Of a stretch of 64,000 bases of DNA, positions 32,857 through 40,727 are shown in pieces. The notes beneath the pieces were generated by a model, which worked only from the letters and a program-made list of their open reading frames with translations, was not told the DNA's origin and made no database searches. The first letter of the stretch is position 1. The number at the start of each line of letters is the position of its first letter. The stretch covers positions 1 through 64,000 of the forward strand of contig JAZKBD010000019.1 in assembly GCA_040388785.1 (NCBI GenBank), written 5' to 3'. Source of the DNA: 66-474 sp040388785. Lineage in GTDB: Bacteria > Pseudomonadota > Gammaproteobacteria > Xanthomonadales > Rhodanobacteraceae. The translations under genes and the position numbers were made by a program.

Positions 32857-34836
32857 ATGGACTTCTTCGCCCAACAAGCCAAGGTCCGGCGCTCCAGCCG
32901 CACGCTGATGTGGCTGTTCGCGCTGGCGGTGTTCGCGATCGTGGTCGCGGTCGACCTGGTATGCGCGTTCTTCCTGGTGGGCTTCCGGCCCGGAGCGCTG
33001 ATCGGTATCACGATTGCCGTGGTGGTGGTGATCGGCTTGTGTTCGGCCTACCGCGTGGCGAGTCTTTCGGGTGGCGGCGCCGCGGTCGCGCGCGAGATGA
33101 ATGCCGTGGAGGTTCCCGCCGACACCACCCATCCGCAATGGCAGCGCCTGCGCAACGTGATCGAGGAGATTGCGATCGCTTCGGGCGTGCCGGTGCCCGG
33201 CATCCACGTGATGCAGGACGAAGCGGGTATCAACGCGTTCGCGGCGGGCTACACGCCGGCCGACGCCGCGGTGTGCGTCACCCAGGGCTGCCTCGACAAG
33301 TTGAACCGCGACGAATTGCAGGGCGTGATCGCGCACGAATTCAGCCACGTGTTGAACGGCGACATGCGCCTCAACATCCGCCTGATGGGCTTGCTGTTCG
33401 GGATCATGGCGATCTGGGTGGTCGGGCGCTTCCTGATGTGGGGCGGCTATTTCGGCCTCGGCGACGACAACGGCGGCGGACGGCGGCGCGGCGGCAGCAG
33501 CGGCCAGGTTGCGCTGGCCGGCATCGCATTGCTGGCGATCGGCGCGATCGGCGTGTTTTTCGGGCGCCTGATCCAGGCGGCGGTGTCGCGTTCGCGCGAA
33601 TCGCTGGCCGACGCCTCGGCGGTGCAGTTCACGCGGCAGACGTCCGGCATCGCCGGCGCGCTGAAGAAGATCGCGGTGTTCGAAGAAGGTTCGGCGTTGC
33701 AGGCGCCGCGCAAGGACGAGGTGCGCCACATGCTGTTCGGCGACGCCGAAGCGAGTTCGTGGTTCGCGACGCACCCGCCCATCATTGAACGCATCAAGGC
33801 GCTGGAGCCCGGTTTCAAACCCGAGGAACTCGACGCCTACGTCAAGCAATGGCTCGCGGCCGGCAACGATCCCGACAACATCGAATTGCGCGCCACCCAG
33901 CATCCGTGGGAAAAGGCCGTGCACGATTTTGCGCGCATGGACGGCGATGAAGACATCCGCACGTCGCCGGCCGGCGCGCGGCCGATCGGTGGCGTCGTGC
34001 CGATGCGCGGCGCGGAAATGGCCATCACCGCCGCCGGTGTCGCTGCGCAGGTCGCGTCGCCCCGCACCGACGATTACCGGGCCGCGAACGACCTGCACGC
34101 GCAGATCCCCGCCGCACTGGCCGCGGCTGCGCGCGATCCGCGCGGTGCATTCGCGACGGTGTTCGCATTGGCGATTTCCGAACATCCCGACCTGCAGGCG
34201 CAACAGGTACAAACGGTCACGCAGGCATTCGATGCCGCGCTGGGCGATGCCGTGCAGAGCTTGGCGTCACGCATGCAGGATCTGCATCCGATGCTGCGCC
34301 TGCCGCTGGCGCAACTCGCGTTTCCCATGCTGAAGCGGCGGCCGCGCCCGGAGCTCGATCGCTTCACCAAAACGCTCGATGGCCTGATCCATGCCGACGG
34401 CCGCGTGGATCTCGACGAATATTGCCTCGCGAAACTGGTGCAGGCGCAGGTGGTCGCGGCGCTGGACCCTGCCGCCGGCTTCAAGGCGGGCACTTTGAAG
34501 CTCACCGATGCACAGGATGAACTGCGCGACCTCACCGCGCTGCTCGCGCATTTCGGCAACGACGATGAGGCAACCGCGCAACGTGCCTTCCAGGCCGCGA
34601 TGCAAGATGCGTTGCCCGGCGCTTCGATCCTGTATGCGTTGCCGGAAGATTGGCAGGCGGCGCTGGATCGCGCGCTGGCGACGCTTGCGCGCCTCGCGCC
34701 TGAAGGCAAACAGCTGACCGTGCGCGCATTGACCCGCGCGATCGCGGCGGACGGCAAGGTCACGGTGGCGGAAGCGGAAATGCTGCGCGTAGCGTGCGCA
34801 GTGCTCGGCTGTCCGCTTCCGCCGTTGCTTGCGTAA
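32857..34836 (+). CDS. M48 (HtpX-like) membrane metalloprotease with TerB-like C-terminal region
   Basis: 659 residues, about twice the size of HtpX. Two N-terminal membrane helices (residues 17-65) precede the zinc site HEFSH (GVIAHEFSHVLNGDMRLN). Two more helices follow, and the third ligand is probably the Glu in SRSRESLADASAV. From about residue 420 the protein is soluble. It ends with two TerB-like acidic motifs: LIHADGRVDLDEYCL and, at the extreme C-terminus, AIAADGKVTVAEAEMLR. The family degrades misfolded membrane proteins. The extra domain may sense metal or ligand (inference). Paired with lemA upstream. No clear Shine-Dalgarno, because the repeat array abuts the ATG. Confidence 0.85.
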   Translation: MDFFAQQAKVRRSSRTLMWLFALAVFAIVVAVDLVCAFFLVGFRPGALIGITIAVVVVIGLCSAYRVASLSGGGAAVAREMNAVEVPADTTHPQWQRLRNVIEEIAIASGVPVPGIHVMQDEAGINAFAAGYTPADAAVCVTQGCLDKLNRDELQGVIAHEFSHVLNGDMRLNIRLMGLLFGIMAIWVVGRFLMWGGYFGLGDDNGGGRRRGGSSGQVALAGIALLAIGAIGVFFGRLIQAAVSRSRESLADASAVQFTRQTSGIAGALKKIAVFEEGSALQAPRKDEVRHMLFGDAEASSWFATHPPIIERIKALEPGFKPEELDAYVKQWLAAGNDPDNIELRATQHPWEKAVHDFARMDGDEDIRTSPAGARPIGGVVPMRGAEMAITAAGVAAQVASPRTDDYRAANDLHAQIPAALAAAARDPRGAFATVFALAISEHPDLQAQQVQTVTQAFDAALGDAVQSLASRMQDLHPMLRLPLAQLAFPMLKRRPRPELDRFTKTLDGLIHADGRVDLDEYCLAKLVQAQVVAALDPAAGFKAGTLKLTDAQDELRDLTALLAHFGNDDEATAQRAFQAAMQDALPGASILYALPEDWQAALDRALATLARLAPEGKQLTVRALTRAIAADGKVTVAEAEMLRVACAVLGCPLPPLLA

Positions 34837-34841
34837 CTCGT

Positions 34842-34933
34842 GCGATCGTCCCTGATCGCTGCGGCGCTGGATAAATCAGCGAACTGGAATGTCCCGCGGT
34901 CATGAACATCAGAACGGGCTTCCTGCCCTGACT
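34842..34933 (+). repeat. Dispersed two-hairpin element, copy C
   Basis: Hairpin 1 pairs GCGATC (34842-34847) with GATCGC (34854-34859). A middle stem pairs CGCTG with CAGCG. Hairpin 2 pairs GGGC (34916-34919) with GCCC (34925-34928), with 56 bases between hairpins 1 and 2. It begins six bases after the M48 stop and is followed directly by copy D. Confidence 0.8.
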
Positions 34934-34947
34934 TCCCGAGATGTTGT

Positions 34948-35060
34948 GCGATCGTCCCTGATCGCTGCATCGCTGGATGTGTCAGTGAACTGGAGTGTGC
35001 AGCAATCATGAATACCAGAACGGGCTTCCTGCCCTGACTTCTCACAACAGCCGCTTTGAA
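34948..35060 (+). repeat. Dispersed two-hairpin element, copy D
   Basis: Hairpin 1 pairs GCGATC (34948-34953) with GATCGC (34960-34965). The middle stem pairs CGCTG with CAGTG, a G-U replacement of the G-C pair in copy C. Hairpin 2 pairs GGGC (35022-35025) with GCCC (35031-35034). Spacing is again 56 bases. The tail CACAACAGCCGCTTTGAA runs to the probable TTG start of the transporter gene at 35061. Confidence 0.8.
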
Positions 35061-36214
35061 TTGTCAGCTGAGGCAGGCCGGGTCGGGGTCGCGGCGCTGG
35101 CGTTTTTCTTCCTGCTCGCCGCCTATTACGTGATCCGTCCGGTGCGTGACCAGTTGGCCGGCGCCACCGGTTCGGTCGCGCTGCCGTGGTTCTATGCCGG
35201 CACCTTCGTCGCGATGCTCATCGTCGCGCCAGCGTTCGGCTGGCTTTCGGCACGGCTGCCGCGCCGCCGGTTACTGGGCTGGAGCTACGGTTTTTTCATT
35301 GTGTGCCTCATCGCATTCGTGCCGCTGTTCGCGCAGCAGGCCCGGATCGGTGCGCGCGCGCTGGGCATCGGCTTCTTCATCTGGGTCAGCGTGTTCAACC
35401 TGTTCGTGGTGTCGCTGTTCTGGAGCCTGATGGCGGACCTGTTCGACGGCGAACGCGCGCGCCGCGTATTCCCGCTGATCGCGCTGGGTGGCGCGTTCGG
35501 CGCCCTGGCGGGTCCGGCGTTGACTTCATTGCTGGTGGAACGGATCGGCGTGGCGCCGTTGCTGGCCGTATCGGCGATATTGCTGGTGATGACGCTCGGC
35601 CTGATGCTGTACCTGTCGGCGGCGAACCCCGGGACGCGTGCCGAGTCCGCGCCGCTCGGCGGCTCGATGCTGGCAGGCTTGCGCGCGACGTTCGCCGATC
35701 CATTCCTGCGCCTGATGGCGCTGCTGATGTTGTGCTCGGACGGCGTCGGCACGCTCGCGTACGCGCTGGTCGCCGATTACACCAAGGCGCATTTCATCGA
35801 TGCCACCGCGCGCACGGCGTTCTATGGGCACATCGATCTGGCGGTGAACATCCTGCAGATGGCGTTGCAGGTCGGACTGACGCGCTGGATGCTGCCACGC
35901 TTCGGCATCGTCTCGGGGCTGGTGCTGCCGGCGATGGTGAACGTTGCGGTGCTGGTGGCGGTGGCGCTGTTCGGGGCCGCGCAGTTCGGCGTCGCCGGCA
36001 TCACGATCGCGCTGATCCCGCTGACGCTGGTCGTCACGCGCAGCTTCGCGTATGGCGTCACCAAGCCGGCCTCGGACGCGCTGTACACGCGGGCCGCGCG
36101 CGAAATCCGTTACAAGGGCAAGAACTTCGTCGAGACCGCGGTGTGGCGCTTCGGCGATGTCGCGGTGGCGAGCGGGCTGGACGCGCTGCGCGTGCTGGGC
36201 GCTTCACTTGGAGC
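35061..36214 (+). CDS. NTP/NDP-exchange-like MFS transporter, 3' end lost in assembly gap
   Basis: At least 384 residues up to the gap. FFFLLAAYYVIRPVRDQLAG at the N-terminus, FVVSLFWSLMADLFDGERARR and ALGGAFGALAGPALTSLL match the ATP:ADP-antiporter-like MFS branch often annotated Npt1/Npt2. About twelve membrane helices are expected. The function in free-living bacteria is unclear. The start is uncertain: TTG 35061 follows the repeat element directly, while a GTG at 34995 would encode the repeat itself. After the N-gap at 36215-36224 the frame meets a stop at 36306. A plausible transporter tail (AAAAGLAGVFGWRAVVASR) appears at 36320-36404. The 3' end is therefore unresolved. Confidence 0.75.
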
Positions 36215-36224
36215 NNNNNNNNNN
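36215..36224. other. Assembly gap 2 (10 N)
   Basis: Ten N inside the transporter gene. The 85 bases to its right do not continue the transporter frame. On the minus strand they read VTHVIVRTEDRVHPDVLAGM, which looks like part of an unrelated protein, so the join may be wrong or carry a misplaced contig end. Confidence 0.9.
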
Positions 36225-36400
36225 GGAAATTGCATCAGCAAGCGCATGCCGGCGAGCACGTCCGGATGCACGCGGTCCTCTGTGCGCACAATGACGTGCG
36301 TGACCTGATACCGCGCGAGCATTTCCGCCGCGGCGGCTGGACTGGCGGGCGTATTCGGCTGGCGCGCCGTCGTCGCCAGCCGCGCGGCGAAAGACGTCGG

Positions 36401-36997
36401 CTAGGCCAGCAGCGCGCGGCGCAGATCGCGCGCGCACACCACGAGCTCCGGAAGGAACGCATCGAAGCTGCGCTGCAGTGCTTCCGCGCGTTCGAGCAGC
36501 GCGGGCAACGCCTCGCCGATCGGCGACGGACGCGACAGCCGCAGCGCCAGCGCATGGAAGACGGAATCGAGGGTGGCCTCGTCGCCGTACGCCGCCGGCA
36601 GATCGTGCGCGTGCATCCACGCCAGAAAAGCACGCAGCGATTCCGGCAATTCCGCCGCGTGCGCATCCAGCAGCGCCAGCCAGCGCCGCGAAAACCTCGG
36701 CAACGATTCTTCCGCGCAAAAGCGATGCCACCCACGCACCAGCAAGTGATCGAACCACACGTCCAGTGCGATGCCCGCATAGCGGCGCAACGGCGGCTCG
36801 AACAGGTTGCGTGCGATCACCACCTGGGGATGCGCGTCGGTGTAGCCGTCGATCGCGCGGTGGAAACGCAGGCCGGCCTGGCGTGCGGGAGACCAGGCCG
36901 GACTCGGCCGGCCGCGCACGAAATCACCCTGCGCGCTGCCCAGCGCGAACTCGACACCACCGGCGTCGGCGAGCAGGGCATGGGCGAGGTGGTTCAT
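36401..36997 (-). CDS. acpH: Acyl carrier protein phosphodiesterase
   Basis: 198 residues from ATG 36997 (MNHLAHALLA). It matches AcpH: LGSAQGDFVRG near the N-terminus, FHRAIDGYTDAHP with the metal-binding His/Asp, and ITLDV-like ALDVWFDHLLVRGW in the middle. The enzyme releases 4'-phosphopantetheine from holo-ACP, opposing AcpS. The predicted C-terminus just overlaps the 3' side of the damaged transporter locus. Its start codon is directly preceded by copy E of the dispersed element on the same strand. Confidence 0.88.
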   Translation of the reverse strand: MNHLAHALLADAGGVEFALGSAQGDFVRGRPSPAWSPARQAGLRFHRAIDGYTDAHPQVVIARNLFEPPLRRYAGIALDVWFDHLLVRGWHRFCAEESLPRFSRRWLALLDAHAAELPESLRAFLAWMHAHDLPAAYGDEATLDSVFHALALRLSRPSPIGEALPALLERAEALQRSFDAFLPELVVCARDLRRALLA

Positions 36998-37005
36998 GGG
37001 TTTTC

Positions 37006-37104
37006 TTGAAAAGTCGGGGCAAGCAAGCCCGTTCTGGTGTTCATGACGACGGAGCACTCCGAGTTGCCATGGCACTCCGGCGAGGCTGCGATCAGGATGA
37101 TCGC
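37006..37104 (-). repeat. Dispersed two-hairpin element, copy E
   Basis: On the minus strand, GCGATC (37104-37099) pairs with GATCGC (37093-37088). GGGC (37030-37027) pairs with GCCC (37020-37017). The gap between hairpins is 57 bases. CATGAACACCAGAACGGGC is nearly identical to copies C and D. The element ends about nine bases before the acpH ATG, so it forms its leader. This is the only copy on the minus strand and it precedes a minus-strand gene. Confidence 0.78.
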
Positions 37105-37126
37105 AAAGATCAATTATCATCCACCC

Positions 37127-37807
37127 ATGAGCGACGCCTTGCCGCCGGCCCCGGCCGGCTTCCCAGACGCCCCCGCCACGTTCGCGTTGCCCGGTCCTGC
37201 CGGTACGCTGGAAGTGGCGACCGCGGTGCCGGAACCGGACCAGGCGCGCGCCGGCACGGTCGTGATCTGCCATCCCAATCCGCAGCAGGGCGGCACGATG
37301 CGCAACAAGGTCGTCACGATGCTGGAGCGCGCGTTCCGCGAATCGGGCCTCGCCACCGTGCGCTTCAATTTCCGCGGCGTCGGCGCATCCATCGGCGCGT
37401 TCGACAACGGCGACGGCGAAAGCGGCGACCTGGTTGCCGTGGCGCAATGGGTCCGCCAGGCACGGCCGGGTAACGCGTTGTGGCTGGCCGGGTTTTCGTT
37501 CGGCAGCTACGTCGCGTTGCGTTCCGCGCGTTCGCTCGCTGCGGATGCGCTCGTCACCGTTGCACCGCCGGTCGGACGTTACGAATTCGCCGAGCTGGCG
37601 ATGCCGAACTGTCCGTGGCTGGTGGTGCAGGGCGAAGACGATGAAGTGGTGGATCCGCAGGGCGTGTTCGACTGGATCGAAACGCTGGACCCGCCACCGA
37701 CGCTGATCCGCATGCCAGAAACCGGACACTTCTTCCATCGACGCCTGATGGATTTGCGCGGCGCGGTGAAGAATGCGATTCGCGCCTGGCTTCCGCCGCC
37801 GCGATGA
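37127..37807 (+). CDS. Alpha/beta hydrolase
   Basis: 226 residues from ATG 37127. The longer frame to 37037 reads through repeat element E. TVVICHPNPQQGGTMRNKVV and FNFRGVGASIGAFDNG are typical of the small hydrolases related to dienelactone hydrolase. The nucleophile elbow is GFSFGSY, the acid is likely in QGEDDEVVDP and the His in PETGHFFHRR. Cytosolic, no signal peptide. Substrate unknown. The start is close to and divergent from acpH. zapE follows on the same strand. Confidence 0.82.
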   Translation: MSDALPPAPAGFPDAPATFALPGPAGTLEVATAVPEPDQARAGTVVICHPNPQQGGTMRNKVVTMLERAFRESGLATVRFNFRGVGASIGAFDNGDGESGDLVAVAQWVRQARPGNALWLAGFSFGSYVALRSARSLAADALVTVAPPVGRYEFAELAMPNCPWLVVQGEDDEVVDPQGVFDWIETLDPPPTLIRMPETGHFFHRRLMDLRGAVKNAIRAWLPPPR

Positions 37808-37844
37808 TGTTCGTGGATCATTGGAATCGGCCCGCTCACCCCAA

Positions 37845-37881
37845 CCCTCTCCCCCAACGGTGAAGCCGTTGGGGGAGAGGG
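37845..37881 (+). repeat. 16-bp perfect inverted repeat overlapping the zapE ribosome site
   Basis: CCCTCTCCCCCAACGG (37845-37860), loop TGAAG, then its exact complement (37866-37881). The right arm supplies the purine-rich GGGGGAGAGGG that also serves as Shine-Dalgarno for zapE (GTG 37893). The sequence type is a common intergenic palindrome. Here it could hide the ribosome site in the mRNA. Confidence 0.75.
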
Positions 37882-37892
37882 AGCATTCAGCG

Positions 37893-38984
37893 GTGACCGC
37901 GCGTTATGCGCGCGGCGTTGCAGAAGGCCGCTGGCGGGACGATCCCGCGCAGCGCACCGCGCTCGCAGCCTTCGATCGCCTGCACGAAGCGCTGCTGGCG
38001 CCGCCGCCGGGTGTGTTCGCGCGGTTGCGCGCGCACTTCGGTGGAGGCCCGCAAGCGCTGCGGGGTTTGTACCTCTGGGGCGCGGTCGGCCGGGGCAAGA
38101 CGATGCTGATGGACCAGTTCGCGGCGTCGCTGCCACCGGGTATCGCGCTGCGCGTGCATTTCCATCGCTTCATGCTCGACGTGCACGCGCAGTTGCGCGC
38201 ACTCGGCGAGCAGCGCGATCCGCTGCCGCGCGTCGCGGCCGGCATCGCCGCGCGCGCGCGGGTGCTGTGCCTCGACGAGTTCATGGTCACCGACATCGGC
38301 GATGCGATGATTCTCGACGGCCTGCTGCGCGCGCTGATGGGACGCGGCGTCACGCTGGTCACCACCTCGAACACCCCGCCGCGCGATCTCTACAGGAGTG
38401 GCTTGCAGCGCGAACGCTTCCTGCCCGCGATCGCGTTGCTCGAGCAGCACTGCGAGGTGCTGGAAATCGCATCGTCGCGGGATTGGCGCCTGCGCGCGCT
38501 CACCCGCGCGCCGGTTTACCTGACGCCCGACGATGCGCGTGCGGAGGCGGCGCTGGCGCGACTGTTCACGGAACTGGCACAAGGCACGGTCGAGGAAAAT
38601 GCCGAGCTCATGATCAACGACCGCAGTTTTCACGCGCGCCGCGTATGCGCGCAGGCCGCGTGGTTCGACTTCACCGCGTTGTGCGAGGGGCCGTACGGTT
38701 CCGCGGATTACATCGAGCTGGCGCGGAGCTATCCCGCGATCCTCGTTTCCGGCTTGCCGCAGTTCACCCCGTTCAACGAAGATGCCGCGCAACGTTTCGT
38801 GCACCTGATCGACGAGGTCTACGACCGCCGCGTGAAACTGGCGGTGACCGCCCAGGTGCCAGTGGTCGAGCTTTACGACGGCACGCGCTTGCGCGGCGAG
38901 TTCGCACGCATCGAGAGCCGGCTGATCGAGATGCAGAGCAGGGAGTACCTTGCCGAAGCGCATCGCCTCGCAGCGCCCGGATGA
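37893..38984 (+). CDS. zapE: Cell division protein ZapE (AFG1-like ATPase)
   Basis: 363 residues from GTG 37893, placed 11 bases after a strong GGGGGAGAGGGAG. An upstream in-frame ATG at 37773 lies within the previous gene and would translate the inverted repeat. Walker A is GAVGRGKTMLMD and Walker B is LCLDEFMVTD. RFLPAIALLEQHCEV and the C-terminal SRLIEMQSREYL fit the AFG1/ZapE family. ZapE is a cytosolic ATPase that associates with the FtsZ ring under stress. Confidence 0.9.
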   Translation: MTARYARGVAEGRWRDDPAQRTALAAFDRLHEALLAPPPGVFARLRAHFGGGPQALRGLYLWGAVGRGKTMLMDQFAASLPPGIALRVHFHRFMLDVHAQLRALGEQRDPLPRVAAGIAARARVLCLDEFMVTDIGDAMILDGLLRALMGRGVTLVTTSNTPPRDLYRSGLQRERFLPAIALLEQHCEVLEIASSRDWRLRALTRAPVYLTPDDARAEAALARLFTELAQGTVEENAELMINDRSFHARRVCAQAAWFDFTALCEGPYGSADYIELARSYPAILVSGLPQFTPFNEDAAQRFVHLIDEVYDRRVKLAVTAQVPVVELYDGTRLRGEFARIESRLIEMQSREYLAEAHRLAAPG

Positions 38985-39219
38985 ATTCCAGCGCGCGTGT
39001 CGAATCGCGCACGCCCCGTTCGTCATGGAGGCATCATCGCAGCCATCAACGGGAGCACCGCCGTGACAACTGTCATCCGCGAAGCCGTGACGTCTTGCCC
39101 TTTCGACATCCATGCAGTCCTTGCACAATGATCTTGCCGTAAATACAATACCGCGCAGTTCAGTTAAGCAGTTCGCCTTGCGGCGCCTTGCAGAACGCTT
39201 CAGACCGCTTCCCGCCTGA

Positions 39220-40725
39220 ATGACGCATCCCATGACTCCATTCAAGTCTGCCGCAAGGCGGGCCACGCTGACGATCGCAACCTTGGCTCTCGCCGGATGT
39301 GCAGTCGGCCCGAATTTCCGGGTTCCGGCCGCGCCCGCCGTCGATCGCTACACGGCCGCGCCCCTGCCGCAATCCACGGTCGCTGCCGCCACGGCCGGTG
39401 GCGACGCGCAGCGTTTCCTCGAAGGCGAAAACGTGCCGCAGCGCTGGTGGACCACGTTCGGCAACGCCGAGCTGGATCGCCGCGTGCAGCAGGCGTTCCG
39501 GCACAGCCCGTCGATCAACGCCGCGCAGGCCGCATTGCGCCAGGCCGAGGAAACCGCGCAAGCCGCGCGCGGCAGCCTGTTCCCGTCGCTGGATGCGAAC
39601 GTCGGCGCCACCCGCGCCAAGCAACCTGCCGCGCAGACCGGCACCGGCAAGGCGCTCGGACCCTTCACGATCTACAACGCGGGCGTCAGCGTCGGCTACG
39701 TGTTCGACATCTTCGGCGGCGTGCGCCGCGGCATCGAAGCGCAGCAGGCGCAAGCCGACGTCAGCCGCGCGCAGCTCGACGCAACTTACCTGGCACTGGC
39801 GGCCAATGTCATCACCGCTTCGCTGCAGGAAGCGTCCTTGCGCGAGCAGGTCAAGGCCACGCACGAGATCGTCGATTCGCTGAGGCAGGAACTCGACATC
39901 GCGCAGAAGCAGCAGGCGATCGGCGCGAAGTCGCTGTCCGACACGCTGGCGGTGCGCTCGCAGCTCGCCGCGACCGAAGCGACGTTGCCGTCGCTGGAGA
40001 AGCAGCTCTCGGCGACGCAGAACCAGCTTGCAACGTACCTCGGCGTGACGCCGGCGCAACTGCAATTGCAGCCGGTGACGCTGGCCGACGTCACGTTGCC
40101 CGCTGACATTCCGGTCAGCCTGCCGTCCACCGTGGTCGCGCAGCGCCCCGACATCCGCGCCGCCTCCGCACAATTGCACGCCGCGACCGCGCAGGTCGGC
40201 GTCGCGACCGCCGACATGCTGCCCAAGCTCAGCTTGAACGGCAGCCTGACCAGCCAGTCGCTTACCGAATCGGGCCTGCTCGCCGCGGGCAGCGGCGGCT
40301 GGTCGATCGGGCTCGGCTTGCTGCAGCCGCTGTTCCACGGAGGCCAGTTGCTGCACCAGAAACGCGCGGCCGAAGCGGGCATGGACGCCGCGCTGGCGGA
40401 TTGGCAGCAGACCGTACTGGTCGCGTTCCAGAACGTCGCCGATGCGCTGCAAGCGCTCGATTACGACGCGCAATCACTGAAGGCGCAAAACACCTCCGAA
40501 CAGGATGCCGAAAAGCTGCTCTCGCTGACGCGCGAGCAGTACCGGGTCGGTGCGGTCGATTACCTGACCCTGCTGTCCGCGGAGCGCCAGTACCAGCAGG
40601 CCCGCATCGCCCAAATCTCCGCACGTGCCTCGCGCCTCGCCGACACCGCCGCGCTGTACGCGGCCCTCGGTGGTGGATGGCAGGACGCCCCGCAAATCTC
40701 CGAAGCCCACGCATCGAAGCCTTGA
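39220..40725 (+). CDS. RND efflux outer-membrane lipoprotein (OprM/NodT family)
   Basis: 501 residues. A lipoprotein signal ends in LALAGC, followed by AVGPNFRVP, the normal N-terminus of the family. Two repeated outer-membrane-efflux domains follow, with the long alpha-helical periplasmic barrel (QLLHQKRAAEAGMDAALADW, LSLTREQYRVGAVDYLTLLS). It forms the trimeric exit duct for the pump encoded by the next two genes. First gene of the operon, in the order outer protein-adaptor-permease. A short 235-base region upstream has no visible regulator gene. Confidence 0.9.
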   Translation: MTHPMTPFKSAARRATLTIATLALAGCAVGPNFRVPAAPAVDRYTAAPLPQSTVAAATAGGDAQRFLEGENVPQRWWTTFGNAELDRRVQQAFRHSPSINAAQAALRQAEETAQAARGSLFPSLDANVGATRAKQPAAQTGTGKALGPFTIYNAGVSVGYVFDIFGGVRRGIEAQQAQADVSRAQLDATYLALAANVITASLQEASLREQVKATHEIVDSLRQELDIAQKQQAIGAKSLSDTLAVRSQLAATEATLPSLEKQLSATQNQLATYLGVTPAQLQLQPVTLADVTLPADIPVSLPSTVVAQRPDIRAASAQLHAATAQVGVATADMLPKLSLNGSLTSQSLTESGLLAAGSGGWSIGLGLLQPLFHGGQLLHQKRAAEAGMDAALADWQQTVLVAFQNVADALQALDYDAQSLKAQNTSEQDAEKLLSLTREQYRVGAVDYLTLLSAERQYQQARIAQISARASRLADTAALYAALGGGWQDAPQISEAHASKP

Positions 40726-40727
40726 CC

